NCBI RefSeq assembly: GCF_004526235.1
Contig: NZ_CP038159.1
Span: forward strand, 1,798,001 to 1,862,000
Length of the DNA stretch: 64,000 nt
DNA from: Sphingobacterium sp. CZ-2
Lineage (GTDB): Bacteria > Bacteroidota > Bacteroidia > Sphingobacteriales > Sphingobacteriaceae
Reading direction: 5' to 3'
Shown here: positions 9,471 through 19,014 of the stretch, one piece after another
Position numbering within the stretch: the first letter of the stretch is position 1
Layout: each line of letters begins with the position of its first letter
Notes under the pieces: model-generated
What the model was told of the DNA's origin: nothing
The model's database searches: none
The model's input: only the letters and a program-made list of their open reading frames with translations
Translations under genes and position numbers: made by a program

Positions 9471-10448
9471 TTAGTTTTTAGTAATCTTAGCGGTATATCC
9501 AGATGGGTGTAGACTCAATTCGATATCATAAACCCCAGGAGCAGCAATGGCCAAGTTTGGACCATCTTGCGTAAGCTCGGTCAAACTTCCACCCAAGTTG
9601 ATATCCCAAGCATCATTTGCCCTGAACTTCAATTCACCGGCTGCTAGATTTGCCTTGACTTTCCATACATATGTTCCTTTGCTGTTCGAAAAAGACATAT
9701 CCGTATCTGCTTCCCAACCACCTGGTGTTGCACTTCCAACGATAGCCCAACTGGTTTTCAGCAATTCATAGGTAAGTGCCTCTGCATCCATGCGGATACG
9801 GTAGAAACCAGAGCTTGCAGCTTCTAGGTTTCCTGCTCCGCCATCCTGTAATAATGATCCTGCTGCAGCACCCTTTCCAAAAGCACCATCCCAATTGATG
9901 TTGGTTGGTAGGAATTTAAAACCACCTCCGGTCACATCAATATATTCATAGATTTCAAATTTAGTCTTGCTATCTGCATTTTGCAGTTTCATGGCAACGG
10001 AAAGTTCTGGAGACCATCCCGCACCAATAGAACCACCTACAATGTACATCACAGGGTTACTTTCCGTAAAGGTGATCGCTTTGAACTTGCTAACCGTTTG
10101 CCCATTTGCCTGGTAAGTGATCTTCAATAGGGCATCACCCACCCAAGTATCGTTCGACTTCAGGTCAAATTCCTTTTCAACGATCTTATTCCCTTCCAGG
10201 TTTACCTGTTCGGTAAATAAGGCTTCCGAAGAGCTGGAGTCCTTGACCACGGCGAATTCAAAATCAGAAACCATATTACTGATGAATCCTACTTTTAGCG
10301 GTTTTCCAACCTGAATGATGGATGTAGTTCCCTGATTGATGGAGACTACCTGTTCATCGATTCCATGCTCCACTTTTTTACAGGAAGCGAAGAACAATAT
10401 GCTGAGACCAACGATGGCCAATAAGCTATTCTTTATGTTTAATTTCAT
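9471..10448 (-). CDS. SusE/SusF-family starch-binding outer-membrane lipoprotein
   Basis: A 325-residue lipoprotein with a signal peptide ending in the lipobox FFASC (Cys at residue 23) followed by KK. The first ~110 mature residues fit the SusE N-terminal Ig-like domain. Two repeated beta modules follow, about 135-230 and 232-325; each begins with the family's MYIVGGSIGAGW- or WAIVGSATPGGW-like strand and contains aromatic residues suited to glucan binding. It lies between susD and the periplasmic amylase gene, as SusE and SusF do in the Bacteroides Sus system, and should sit on the cell surface holding starch chains next to SusCD. Only one such gene is present here instead of the SusE and SusF pair. 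Confidence 0.85.
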   Translation of the reverse strand: MKLNIKNSLLAIVGLSILFFASCKKVEHGIDEQVVSINQGTTSIIQVGKPLKVGFISNMVSDFEFAVVKDSSSSEALFTEQVNLEGNKIVEKEFDLKSNDTWVGDALLKITYQANGQTVSKFKAITFTESNPVMYIVGGSIGAGWSPELSVAMKLQNADSKTKFEIYEYIDVTGGGFKFLPTNINWDGAFGKGAAAGSLLQDGGAGNLEAASSGFYRIRMDAEALTYELLKTSWAIVGSATPGGWEADTDMSFSNSKGTYVWKVKANLAAGELKFRANDAWDINLGGSLTELTQDGPNLAIAAPGVYDIELSLHPSGYTAKITKN

Positions 10449-10458
10449 GATCTTTCTG

Positions 10459-12021
10459 TTAATTGGTATAACCTGGATTTTGTGTTAAGTTGTTATTGTT
10501 CGCCCTGGCTTTTGCCGGAATAGGGAAAAGACGTTTATAGGTTTCTGCAGCATTTGCTGGTTTGAACAATTGCGCATTCTCCCATCTTCCAAAACGGATC
10601 ATATCCGTTCTACGGGTCAACTCAAAAGTAAATTCCAACGCGCGCTCTCTATAGATGGCATCTAAGGTCAAGCTACTTGCAGTGAATTGTTTAGATGGCG
10701 TGCTAGGGAATGCTCTTCCACGAACCATGTTTGCTGCTGTCAATGCTTCGCCCGCATTTCCGTTGGTTGCCCCACGAAGAATAGCCTCGGCTTTCATCAG
10801 GTAAACATCTGCCAAACGCATCACCACCACATCATTTCCAGCATTATTGTTCAACTGGTTTTTGTCTGGGTAGTATTTGATACAACGTGCTCCAGCCAAA
10901 CGACCGCCATCATTTGCACCACCAATATCGAAATCTGATCCTGGTAATAAGTTAAAGCCGTAAGGGTCGATCACAATGTTGACATTGTCATAGACCAAAG
11001 GTTGGCCTGTGGAAGTATATTGTTGGCCGTATAACCATTGTTGCTTCCGGATATCATCGTTTTCAAAATAGTCGAAATAGGCAGGCTGTGTACTCCAGCC
11101 ATTCCAAGGGTTGGTACTCAACTCGAAGGTTTGGCGGTGGGCATAGTGTAATACACGCAAGAAAAGGGTATTACCGCCTGCGCGGGTCGCATCAAATGGA
11201 ATGGAGAATATAGGTTCTGTACTGGAAGAACCGTTATCTGGCTTAAATTGAGCCAAAAAATCGGCCTCTAAGCTGTATTTTCCTGAGTTGATTACCGCAT
11301 TGGAATGCTCCACAACTTTATTCCATTGGGCAGTCCCCGCATAAACCTGTGCATTCAAATATACCTTTGCCAATAAAGCATGGGCAAACCATTTCGTCGG
11401 TCTGGCATAGGTAGCCTCCGATTTTTCCTCATTCAGATTCGCCAAGTTCTCTTCCAATTCCTTTACGATGAAATCATAGATTTCTGCACGGGGTTTGGTA
11501 CTAGGCAATTCTGTACCCGTATCAAAGGAAGTAACCAAAGGTAGATTTCCATAGGCGTCCATCATCAGGTAATAATACCAGGCACGCATCACTTTGATCT
11601 CAGCCAAAGTTTGGGCTTTGGTATCGGAATCCGGTGCATTTTCCAGGATACTCAATACCCGGTTACAGGTACCGATGGCATTGAAACCCCAATCCCAGGT
11701 ATTGCTCACCACCTCATGGGAAGACGACCAGGTATGGAAATGCATATCGCGCCATTTTCCACCATCAAACCAGTCACCACCACGGGTTGGCACCACCACT
11801 TCGTCTGCTCCTCCCGTTTGTAAACTGAAATAATTGTCGAAATATCCTCTGGCAGAGGTATAAACAGGTCCCGTAACGGCCACAAATTGTTCAGGCGTTT
11901 TCGGGAAAGTATCTTCGGTATAGGCCGAGTACATCTTGTCATCAAATTTGGTACAAGATTGACCCGCCAAGGTTAGCCCTAGGGCTACCATTAAATAGAG
12001 TTTGCTATAATTTCTTTTCAT
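10459..12021 (-). CDS. SusD/RagB family outer-membrane glycan-binding lipoprotein
   Basis: A 520-residue SusD homologue. The signal peptide ends in LAGQSC (Cys near residue 23), giving a surface lipoprotein. The TPR-like helical scaffold is recognisable from stretches such as AEIKVMRAWYYYLMMDAYG near 120-140 and VMRLADVYLMKAEAILRG near 400, and the C-terminal RERALEFTFELTRR-like segment ending in NLTQNPGYTN is typical of the family. It forms the lid over the SusC pore and binds maltodextrin in this operon. It is separated from susC by 10 bases and from the SusE-like gene by 10 bases, so the three are certainly co-transcribed. Confidence 0.92.
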   Translation of the reverse strand: MKRNYSKLYLMVALGLTLAGQSCTKFDDKMYSAYTEDTFPKTPEQFVAVTGPVYTSARGYFDNYFSLQTGGADEVVVPTRGGDWFDGGKWRDMHFHTWSSSHEVVSNTWDWGFNAIGTCNRVLSILENAPDSDTKAQTLAEIKVMRAWYYYLMMDAYGNLPLVTSFDTGTELPSTKPRAEIYDFIVKELEENLANLNEEKSEATYARPTKWFAHALLAKVYLNAQVYAGTAQWNKVVEHSNAVINSGKYSLEADFLAQFKPDNGSSSTEPIFSIPFDATRAGGNTLFLRVLHYAHRQTFELSTNPWNGWSTQPAYFDYFENDDIRKQQWLYGQQYTSTGQPLVYDNVNIVIDPYGFNLLPGSDFDIGGANDGGRLAGARCIKYYPDKNQLNNNAGNDVVVMRLADVYLMKAEAILRGATNGNAGEALTAANMVRGRAFPSTPSKQFTASSLTLDAIYRERALEFTFELTRRTDMIRFGRWENAQLFKPANAAETYKRLFPIPAKARANNNNLTQNPGYTN

Positions 12022-12031
12022 GACTTACAGA

Positions 12032-15016
12032 TTAAAAGGTGAAGTTTACTCCCATAGAGAATGATCTAGTTTTTGGATAATAATTTCTATTATCAATACC
12101 TGGTGCCAAACCACCTAAGCCTACTTCTGGATCTACTCCACTATAATTCGTAATCGTAAATAAATTCTGTGCTGTTAGATAAACACGTGCATTTTTGAGA
12201 TGACGTAAGTTTCCTGTTTTGAAGGTATAACCTAAAGTTGCATTGTCAAGACGTAGGAAAGACCCATCTTCCAAGAACCTGCTAGAAGCAATCAATGGTG
12301 TTTCAAAGATTCCTTCTTCTACAGCATCTTTGGAAATATTGGTCACATTTGCCTGTTGTAATCTGGAAAGATCTGCACGTGTAGCATTAAAGATCTGGTT
12401 ACCATACATGCCTCTTAGGAAGAAGTTGAAATCCCAGTTTTTGAATTGGAAGTTGTTATTCCATCCGTATGTGAATTTTGGTAAAGCCTGTCCCATGACC
12501 ATATAGTCATCCGGTGCGGAGATCTGATCTTGGGTCACCAGCTCACCATTAGGTTTTTGGTAAATTGTTTTTTGGGTTGCTTCATCATAACCTATATAAT
12601 TGGCAACATAGAAAGTTCCCAAAGCATGTCCAGGCAATACGATAGATGCTGTTTGACCCGTCCATCCTTCCAATCCGATACCACCTTCAAAGCGTTGTGA
12701 TACCCCGATGTTCTCGATATTGGAAGCTAAACTTCCCACCTTATTGATGTTACGGGCAAAATTTACGGAGGTATTGTAAGAGAAGTTCTCGTTGCGATAT
12801 ACTACTGCATTCAACACCACCTCTACCCCTTTATTGGTCATGGATGCACCATTTGCCAATAATCTATTATATTGGTAAGGAGGCGAAGGAACATCATATT
12901 CGTATAAGAGGTCTTTGGTTTCCTTGTTGTAATATTCAATGGAACCAGAGAATCTTCCTTTTAGCAATTCAAAATCGATTCCTGCGTTAAACATGGAAGT
13001 GCTTTCCCATTTCAGGTCAGGGTTTTCATTTTGGTTTACGCCGTAGGCATTCACCCATTCACCGTTGTAATAGAATTGGCCATCACGAGGACCGAAAATG
13101 ATGATCTGGCGGTAAGGATCGATGTTTTGGTTACCCGAAACACCATAACCTGCCTTCAATTTCAAATCGGAAAAGATCGTTTGGTCTTTCATGAACGCCT
13201 CTTCGCTGATTCGCCAAGCTCCAGAAACGGAACCAAAGGTTGCCCAACGGTTGTTCGCACCAAATTTTGAAGATCCATCACGTCGAACGGCTGCACTTAA
13301 GATATATTTATCAGCAAAAGTATAACCCACACGACCGTAGTAGGAAATCAATAAGGATTCCAGAATGTATGGATAATCTTGGAAAGGATTATATCCATTT
13401 GGCAAAGTACCTAGGTTCAGGTTGTTTGCTCCTAAGTCATCCGAAAGGAAACCGGTTGAACGTGCTATTACACCATCATTGTTTTTGGTTTTTTGGTAAG
13501 AATAACCCACCATCGCATCAAAAGCATGCTGATCTTTCGTAAGGTTATAGTTCAGATAACTCTCTAAGATCTGATCGATGTTTTTCAGGTTCGTGCGTTG
13601 TGCAAAACCTTGTCCCAATGCATTGGAATCAAAATCCGTACGGTGCATATAGTACTTGCGATCATATTGATTTTGTTGGTAGGAAAGCACATTGGTCCAA
13701 GTCAACCCTTTGTATAAAGTTAAATCAGCTTTTAAGCTTGCCAATAAGGTATTATTGTTTCTGTTCTCATCGCGTTGGTTCAACATCGCTACAGGATTCA
13801 TGTAGCCTGTTCTTCCCGGCACTTGGAAATAACCTCCATAAGGTGCATAAGTAGGATCATCACTCATGATCGGAGAAGTCGGCACAAAGCGAGCTGCACC
13901 ATTGAATATTCCATAGTCAACATGGTTGGATCTATTCAAGCTGTTGGCTAAGTTCAAAGCCAATTTCAAGCGGTCATCAAAGGCATTCTGATCCAGACCA
14001 ACCCTTGCTACAATACGCTCAAGATCATTTCTTTTCACAATACCTTGATTGCTGAAATAATTGATGGATGCATTATAACGTGTTCCTTCAGAACCGCCGG
14101 TCATGGACAGGTTGTGGTTATGTGAAAATCCAGTTCTGGTGATGGCTTCTTGCCAATCGGTGGTGTGCCCAGCTTCCGATGGGGAAACAGCCAAACCATG
14201 CTCTTCTACAAAGGCCGCATGTTCAGCAGCGCTCAGGACATTTACTTGGTTGGCGATTCTTTCGGTTGCGGCGTATCCACTATAACTTAAAACTGGGGTT
14301 CCGGCCTTACCTCTTTTTGTGGTCACGAAGATAACCCCATTTGCTGCGCGGGAACCGTAGATAGCGGTGGATGAAGCGTCTTTCATCACATCCATGGAAA
14401 CGATGTCATCGGGTGCTACCAATTCAATATTGGCACCCACTACCCCATCGATCACATATAAAGGAGATGAACTTGCTGTTAAGGAAGAAGGTCCACGAAG
14501 TTGTACCGTAGCTCCCGCCGTTGGATCACCACCCGAACGGTTTACGGTTAGACCCGCTACTTTACCCGCCAATAATTGATCTGGCGAGCTAACCACCCCT
14601 TTATTGAAATCCTTTGGACCTACACTGGCTACCGATCCGGAAATCTGTTTCTTTCTCGCTACACCATAACCAATCACCACGATCTCATCTAGATCGCTAG
14701 CCGTATTTTCGATCACGATGTCCAGCACGTTTTCTCCAGCTTTGATCGCGATTGCTTTTGAAGCTGTTTTATAGCCCATGGCGGTTACCGTAATGGTCTG
14801 GTTTCCTACGGCAATGTTCTGAAAACTGTAGGCTCCTTCAGGACCTGAAGCTGTTGCCGCTTGAGTTCCCTGAACCTGGACTGTAGCACCTAAAACTGCC
14901 TGTCCTTCCGAGTCGGTGATACGTCCGGTCAAACTTGCAGTCTGGGCAAATACAGACATGCTCATCAACATCAGTAATCCGATGCTTAAAATGGCACGAG
15001 TAAATAATTTGCTCAT
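12032..15016 (-). CDS. SusC/RagA TonB-linked maltodextrin importer
   Basis: A 994-residue TonB-dependent outer-membrane transporter. After a signal peptide ending near VFAQ comes a CarboxypepD_reg-like beta domain (about 25-105). The TonB-box-like stretch DEIVVIGYG follows, then a plug domain (about 120-235, with DGVVGANIELV and IYGSRAANGVIFVTTK motifs), and the rest is a 22-strand barrel ending in the aromatic residue of NFTF. With the following SusD protein it forms the energy-dependent importer for maltooligosaccharides. It is the second gene of the operon, 18 bases after the surface amylase gene. At ~1000 residues it is the standard length, and nothing is missing. Confidence 0.93.
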   Translation of the reverse strand: MSKLFTRAILSIGLLMLMSMSVFAQTASLTGRITDSEGQAVLGATVQVQGTQAATASGPEGAYSFQNIAVGNQTITVTAMGYKTASKAIAIKAGENVLDIVIENTASDLDEIVVIGYGVARKKQISGSVASVGPKDFNKGVVSSPDQLLAGKVAGLTVNRSGGDPTAGATVQLRGPSSLTASSSPLYVIDGVVGANIELVAPDDIVSMDVMKDASSTAIYGSRAANGVIFVTTKRGKAGTPVLSYSGYAATERIANQVNVLSAAEHAAFVEEHGLAVSPSEAGHTTDWQEAITRTGFSHNHNLSMTGGSEGTRYNASINYFSNQGIVKRNDLERIVARVGLDQNAFDDRLKLALNLANSLNRSNHVDYGIFNGAARFVPTSPIMSDDPTYAPYGGYFQVPGRTGYMNPVAMLNQRDENRNNNTLLASLKADLTLYKGLTWTNVLSYQQNQYDRKYYMHRTDFDSNALGQGFAQRTNLKNIDQILESYLNYNLTKDQHAFDAMVGYSYQKTKNNDGVIARSTGFLSDDLGANNLNLGTLPNGYNPFQDYPYILESLLISYYGRVGYTFADKYILSAAVRRDGSSKFGANNRWATFGSVSGAWRISEEAFMKDQTIFSDLKLKAGYGVSGNQNIDPYRQIIIFGPRDGQFYYNGEWVNAYGVNQNENPDLKWESTSMFNAGIDFELLKGRFSGSIEYYNKETKDLLYEYDVPSPPYQYNRLLANGASMTNKGVEVVLNAVVYRNENFSYNTSVNFARNINKVGSLASNIENIGVSQRFEGGIGLEGWTGQTASIVLPGHALGTFYVANYIGYDEATQKTIYQKPNGELVTQDQISAPDDYMVMGQALPKFTYGWNNNFQFKNWDFNFFLRGMYGNQIFNATRADLSRLQQANVTNISKDAVEEGIFETPLIASSRFLEDGSFLRLDNATLGYTFKTGNLRHLKNARVYLTAQNLFTITNYSGVDPEVGLGGLAPGIDNRNYYPKTRSFSMGVNFTF

Positions 15017-15034
15017 AATTGTGTGTTTTGTTGT

Positions 15035-17623
15035 TTAGTAATTTAGTTTGTTATTGCTCAATACAAAGTACTCCCCAGGAGCCAGTTGTATTCCACTTTG
15101 TGTTGTTAAGGTTTTGCTTTGGTTATTTAAATTGTCGTGCCAAGTACCCGCCATGGCAGCACTGATGTTAAGTTGCTGTTGCACTACATCAAAATTGCCG
15201 ATGATCAGGACCTTCTGTCCAGCACTTTCCAATAGGTAATATTTCACGGCAGCATTCAAGGAAGATGCCTGCAAAGTCGCGTTTCGGAAAATAGAATTTG
15301 CCTTTTTCAAACGGATCATTTTCGCATAGTTCTTGAAGAGCTTGGTCCGGATCGGATCGTTGAAATATTCCCATTTGATTGGCTTCTCTCCTGTCCTTCC
15401 ATTTTGATCAATGGAGATTTCATAACCCAATTCCCCGAATTGCCAGATCATTTTTGGTCCTGGTGCAAACAGTAGGAAGCTTGCTGCCATGCTATTTCGA
15501 TCAATAGCGGTAGGCAATTGCTTGATGGAATAACTTCCGGAGGTGTTGCCATACTGCAGGTTTTTGAACATGATCCGTTCTTCGTCATGGGATTCCATGT
15601 AACTGATGAGGTTTGGATTAGAAAAGCCTCTATTCTGTGCAAATAAGCGGGAGAGATCGGATTTATTATCGCTGTTATAGCCCATGGTGGCCTCATTGAA
15701 TGCCTGGTTCAGGTTATTCCAGAGGAACATCTCAGCTTCTGCCAATTCTTTCTCTTCTCGGTCATCCGCGAAGTGTTCCAGGATCACATAAGCAGTAGGA
15801 TCTATGGTCTTGATGTAACTGTTGTACATCTTCCACAATTGAACCCGGCTAGCATCATAGGCGGACCATGCCCCGACCGCTGATTCTGAAGTGCCGGAGT
15901 TCTTTTGTGTAAACCCTTTTGATAAATCAAAACGGAACCCATCCACCTTATATTCACTTAACCAATATTTTAAAACGTCTTTTACAAAAGTCTGGCTGAG
16001 ATTGCTCTCATGGTTCATATCATAACCTACATTAAAAGGATGCATCGCGATTGGATTGAACCAAGGATTGGAAGCCGTTGGGGCTCCATTCTCAAAGTAT
16101 AATTGCACCATGGGCGATTGTCCAAAGGCATGGTTCAAGACCACATCCAAAATCACGGCCATCCCCTTCTGGTGGCAGGCATCAACAAATGCTTTCAACT
16201 CATCCTGCGTTCCATAATATTTGTCCAGAGCCAAATGGAAGGATGGGTTATAACCCCAGGTGGAATTCCCTTCTGACTCTTGGATAGGCATCAATTCTAT
16301 GGCATTAACTCCTAATTTTTCAAAATAGCTGATAGAATCCTTCAATGTTGTATAATCATGGCTTTGGACAAAATCCCTGACCAAAGTTTCATAGATCACC
16401 AGATCGTATGGATTGGGTTTGTTGAATTGGCTGATCTTCCAGTTGTAGGAGGATGCCTTTAAATTCAACACAGATACTATACCCTGAGCTTGCGCAGGAT
16501 AATTAGGCAAACTTGACCTATAGGAAGATTTAATTCCAGCATCATGGGCAGGATCTAAAACCAAATGGCTATACGGGTCAGCAATCCGAAGCTTGCCATC
16601 TACCATAAATTGATAAGTATAATCCTGGTTCAGATTAAGGTCGGTCAACCTGATCCAAAAAGTCTTCCCATCTGGGGTTTTATTTAATACATATTTTTCA
16701 GAAGCCTGATATTGATTGAAATCACCCAACAAAAAAACCGATTGTTTCTGTGGAGCGCTCAGTGCAAAGGTGACCGTATTGTTGCTTCTATCGATGCTTA
16801 CCCCATTTGGATTTACACCAGCTGGCAATTCTGCCACATTGGACGATCCGGTAACAAATACTTCAAGATTCTGAGTGCTTTGCTGTCCATTAGCTTCAAT
16901 CTTAGCCAAGAAATTATGTAAACCTACCTTGGTTAATTTATGGCTAGCTTTCAAGGTTTTACTGTTTTCTTCAACCCCGATCTGAACACCGTCCAAACTC
17001 AGGCTGATTTTCCCGGATTGGTTAGCCATGATCTCAAAACTAACTTCTTCTTGAACAGCATAACTTTCCTGCTCCGTTTTTAGCAGGTAGGTAGGTTGGG
17101 TAACAGGTTTATTGAATCGGATGGCTAATCCTTCCTTCTTTGCTATTGGAATATATAGATCTGAACCATCTTTATTTCGACCTACTTTAGTGCCTGTTCC
17201 ATTTCTTACCAATAAGGCTAAGTACTTGACATCATTTCCATTGGAAAGTTTATAGAGAACACTTGGATTTAATGTAAAAGCATATTTACCATCATTTCTT
17301 TTGGTCATTTTGAAGGAAGCATCATTGCTCGTCCAGGAGCTGATTACATTTTTCCAATCCTGCGCACCAGCACTGGCGGCTGTGATCAGACCCATATGCA
17401 GGTATAAATCTCCGTTTTCGCCTTTTAATTCTGCATTCCCTTTGGAAGGATCAAATAGCAAAGTAGCTTGATCATTCCAATAGAGAAAGCCTTGCTCTAC
17501 CGACAATAAACCCTCTGTACTTACTGCTATAGGATCGGGTTCATCGGTTGGCACGGCCTTCTTACAGGCCATAAAGCTCCATAAACTATTAGCGATTAAA
17601 AGAAATATGATTAACTTTCTCAT
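15035..17623 (-). CDS. Surface GH13 alpha-amylase lipoprotein with N-terminal binding domains
   Basis: An 862-residue lipoprotein, first gene of the maltodextrin operon. Numbered from an upstream ATG at 17641, the lipobox is FMAC (Cys26); ATG 17623 gives a normal MRKLIIF signal peptide and is preferred. Domain order is a beta domain about 40-180 that looks like DUF4961, an Ig-like module 185-265, a CBM48-like module 285-375 (VFLLGDFNQY), then the GH13 barrel. Catalytic signatures are VDGFRFDLSK (Asp572), VILEH (Glu622) and MESHDEER (Asp686). It plays the SusG role, cutting starch at the surface, although its CBM48 makes it look more like branching-enzyme or pullulanase-type GH13 members, so product specificity is unsure. 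Confidence 0.88.
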   Translation of the reverse strand: MRKLIIFLLIANSLWSFMACKKAVPTDEPDPIAVSTEGLLSVEQGFLYWNDQATLLFDPSKGNAELKGENGDLYLHMGLITAASAGAQDWKNVISSWTSNDASFKMTKRNDGKYAFTLNPSVLYKLSNGNDVKYLALLVRNGTGTKVGRNKDGSDLYIPIAKKEGLAIRFNKPVTQPTYLLKTEQESYAVQEEVSFEIMANQSGKISLSLDGVQIGVEENSKTLKASHKLTKVGLHNFLAKIEANGQQSTQNLEVFVTGSSNVAELPAGVNPNGVSIDRSNNTVTFALSAPQKQSVFLLGDFNQYQASEKYVLNKTPDGKTFWIRLTDLNLNQDYTYQFMVDGKLRIADPYSHLVLDPAHDAGIKSSYRSSLPNYPAQAQGIVSVLNLKASSYNWKISQFNKPNPYDLVIYETLVRDFVQSHDYTTLKDSISYFEKLGVNAIELMPIQESEGNSTWGYNPSFHLALDKYYGTQDELKAFVDACHQKGMAVILDVVLNHAFGQSPMVQLYFENGAPTASNPWFNPIAMHPFNVGYDMNHESNLSQTFVKDVLKYWLSEYKVDGFRFDLSKGFTQKNSGTSESAVGAWSAYDASRVQLWKMYNSYIKTIDPTAYVILEHFADDREEKELAEAEMFLWNNLNQAFNEATMGYNSDNKSDLSRLFAQNRGFSNPNLISYMESHDEERIMFKNLQYGNTSGSYSIKQLPTAIDRNSMAASFLLFAPGPKMIWQFGELGYEISIDQNGRTGEKPIKWEYFNDPIRTKLFKNYAKMIRLKKANSIFRNATLQASSLNAAVKYYLLESAGQKVLIIGNFDVVQQQLNISAAMAGTWHDNLNNQSKTLTTQSGIQLAPGEYFVLSNNKLNY

Positions 17624-17644
17624 TTGCTTACGATTTGGCATCCT

Positions 17645-17658
17645 TGGGAACGTTCCCA
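17645..17658. promoter_or_regulatory. LacI-type operator palindrome O1
   Basis: Perfect 14-bp palindrome TGGGAACGTTCCCA with the central CG step usual for LacI-family sites. It lies just upstream of the first gene of the maltodextrin operon and downstream of the LacI regulator gene. A near copy lies 176 bases away. Confidence 0.7.
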
Positions 17659-17820
17659 GAATGTGTGCAAAAAAATCATGGATACTTCAGCTAACAGGAA
17701 AACCAAAACAAGATGTTGGTGTTCAAGCCTAAAAATAAGATGATTTTAATATTTAATCTTTGCTACGACAATTGATGGATTGCAGTAGGTTTATAATTTT
17801 AATTGATTTCAATGTTTAGT

Positions 17821-17834
17821 TGGGAATGTTCCCG
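17821..17834. promoter_or_regulatory. LacI-type operator palindrome O2
   Basis: TGGGAATGTTCCCG matches O1 at 12 of 14 positions and keeps both half-sites GGGAA and TTCCC. It lies between the LacI gene and the operon it probably controls. Two sites about 176 bp apart would allow looping. I did not find a clear -33/-7 promoter pair between the two sites. Confidence 0.6.
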
Positions 17835-17878
17835 AAACTAATCGAAGATAAGAGGATATTTTTTATTAAGCAAGAAAT

Positions 17879-18895
17879 TTATGATATTTTTTTACTGGAA
17901 TCTTGATAAATGAGACTGGAATCCAGGATGATAGTTTGCTGTTCCTCTAATTTTACCGGTTTAGCAAGGGATTCAAATAAATAGGTAGCCGCCACTTTTC
18001 CCATTTCAAATGCAGGTTGTTTTACCACGGAAAGTGAAGGGTTCAACAGATCGGTAATATCCAAACAAGAGAAACAGATCAACTTCAAATCTTCAGGCAC
18101 TGCAATTCCTTCCTCTTTCGCCACACGTAAGGTGGAAATGGCTAGACGCTCTACCGAGGCAAGGATGCCATCCGGTTTTGCATCTCTCAACAATTCACGG
18201 ATATCTTCCGTATTCAGTTCCGCTTGGTTCACAGTATCCAATACCAATTGATCATCTACAGGAATCTTGTATTTTTTTAAGGCCCTTTTGTAACCATCCA
18301 TGCGGACTTTACCTATGGAAATATTGGGATTGATGACCAAATAGGCAATTCGTTTACAACCATTTTTTATCAGATGTTCGGTTGCTAGGAAACTGGCCTC
18401 TTCATCATTACCCGTCACATAGACGGTATTGATATCATCATAATTTCGATCAAAGAAGACAATGGGAATATTATTATCCTTCAACAGGTTCAAATGGCTA
18501 TGATCATTGCCTTCGCCCGAAGCCGACATCAGAATACCATCTACCCTACCATTGGAAAGGGAACGGATAATGGATGCTTCGTTCTGAACCTGATGGTCTG
18601 TCACATAAATCAAGGTATGATATCCTTTGGATCGTGTTACCAATTCTATTCCTTTGATCGCCTGACTGAAGAATTTATTTCCAAATTCAGGAATGATAAT
18701 CGCAATTGTTTGGCTCTTGCTAACCCGCAAGTTACTGGCATGAAGATTAGGTGAGAACCCAATTTCTTCAGCCATTGCCAAGATACGTGCCTTTGTTTCC
18801 GGGTTGATGTCGTTACTATTCCGAAAAGCACGGGATACCGTAGACTTTGAAAGTCCAAGTTTTGCGGCCAGATCGATAATAGTTAATTGAGACAT
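17879..18895 (-). CDS. LacI-family regulator of the maltodextrin operon
   Basis: A 338-residue transcription factor. The N-terminal helix-turn-helix is textbook LacI (DLAAKLGLSKSTVSRAFRNS, with the hinge helix after NPETKARILAMAEEIGFSPN). The periplasmic-binding-protein-like effector domain follows, with IIPEFGNKFFSQAIKGIE and DGILMSASG. A longer frame beginning with TTG at 18919 was rejected because its first codon overlaps a consensus -7 element; ATG at 18895 gives the normal MSQLTIIDLA start. The gene lies directly upstream of the operon on the same strand, and two matching palindromes sit in the 237-bp gap. It is a probable repressor or activator responding to maltose or a maltodextrin; the effector is inference. 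Confidence 0.9.
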   Translation of the reverse strand: MSQLTIIDLAAKLGLSKSTVSRAFRNSNDINPETKARILAMAEEIGFSPNLHASNLRVSKSQTIAIIIPEFGNKFFSQAIKGIELVTRSKGYHTLIYVTDHQVQNEASIIRSLSNGRVDGILMSASGEGNDHSHLNLLKDNNIPIVFFDRNYDDINTVYVTGNDEEASFLATEHLIKNGCKRIAYLVINPNISIGKVRMDGYKRALKKYKIPVDDQLVLDTVNQAELNTEDIRELLRDAKPDGILASVERLAISTLRVAKEEGIAVPEDLKLICFSCLDITDLLNPSLSVVKQPAFEMGKVAATYLFESLAKPVKLEEQQTIILDSSLIYQDSSKKIS

Positions 18896-18916
18896 ATAAT
18901 GTATATGGTTGCGGCT

Positions 18917-18924
18917 CAAAGATA
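18917..18924 (-). promoter_or_regulatory. -7 element of the LacI gene promoter
   Basis: On the minus strand this reads TATCTTTG, matching TAnnTTTG. It supports the downstream ATG at 18895 as the start. A -33 TTG at the right distance is not evident, so the promoter may depend on an activator or be weak. Confidence 0.45.
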
Positions 18925-18949
18925 TGGCAATTATCCTAATTTAAAAATA

Positions 18950-18978
18950 AAAGGCTTGCCAATATTCGGCAAGCCTTT
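18950..18978 (-). terminator. Terminator after the putP-type gene
   Basis: An 11-bp stem (arms AAAGGCTTGCC and GGCAAGCCTTT) with a 7-nt loop, followed on the minus strand by a T-rich run. It separates the PutP cluster from the LacI gene. Confidence 0.75.
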
Positions 18979-19014
18979 AACTGATTGAAAAAATCTTGTT
19001 TATTTAAACCCTTA

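Noticed and set aside
18896..18919. TTG-initiated extension of the first LacI gene
   Set aside because: The codon overlaps an exact -7 promoter element; ATG 18895 gives the canonical N-terminus.
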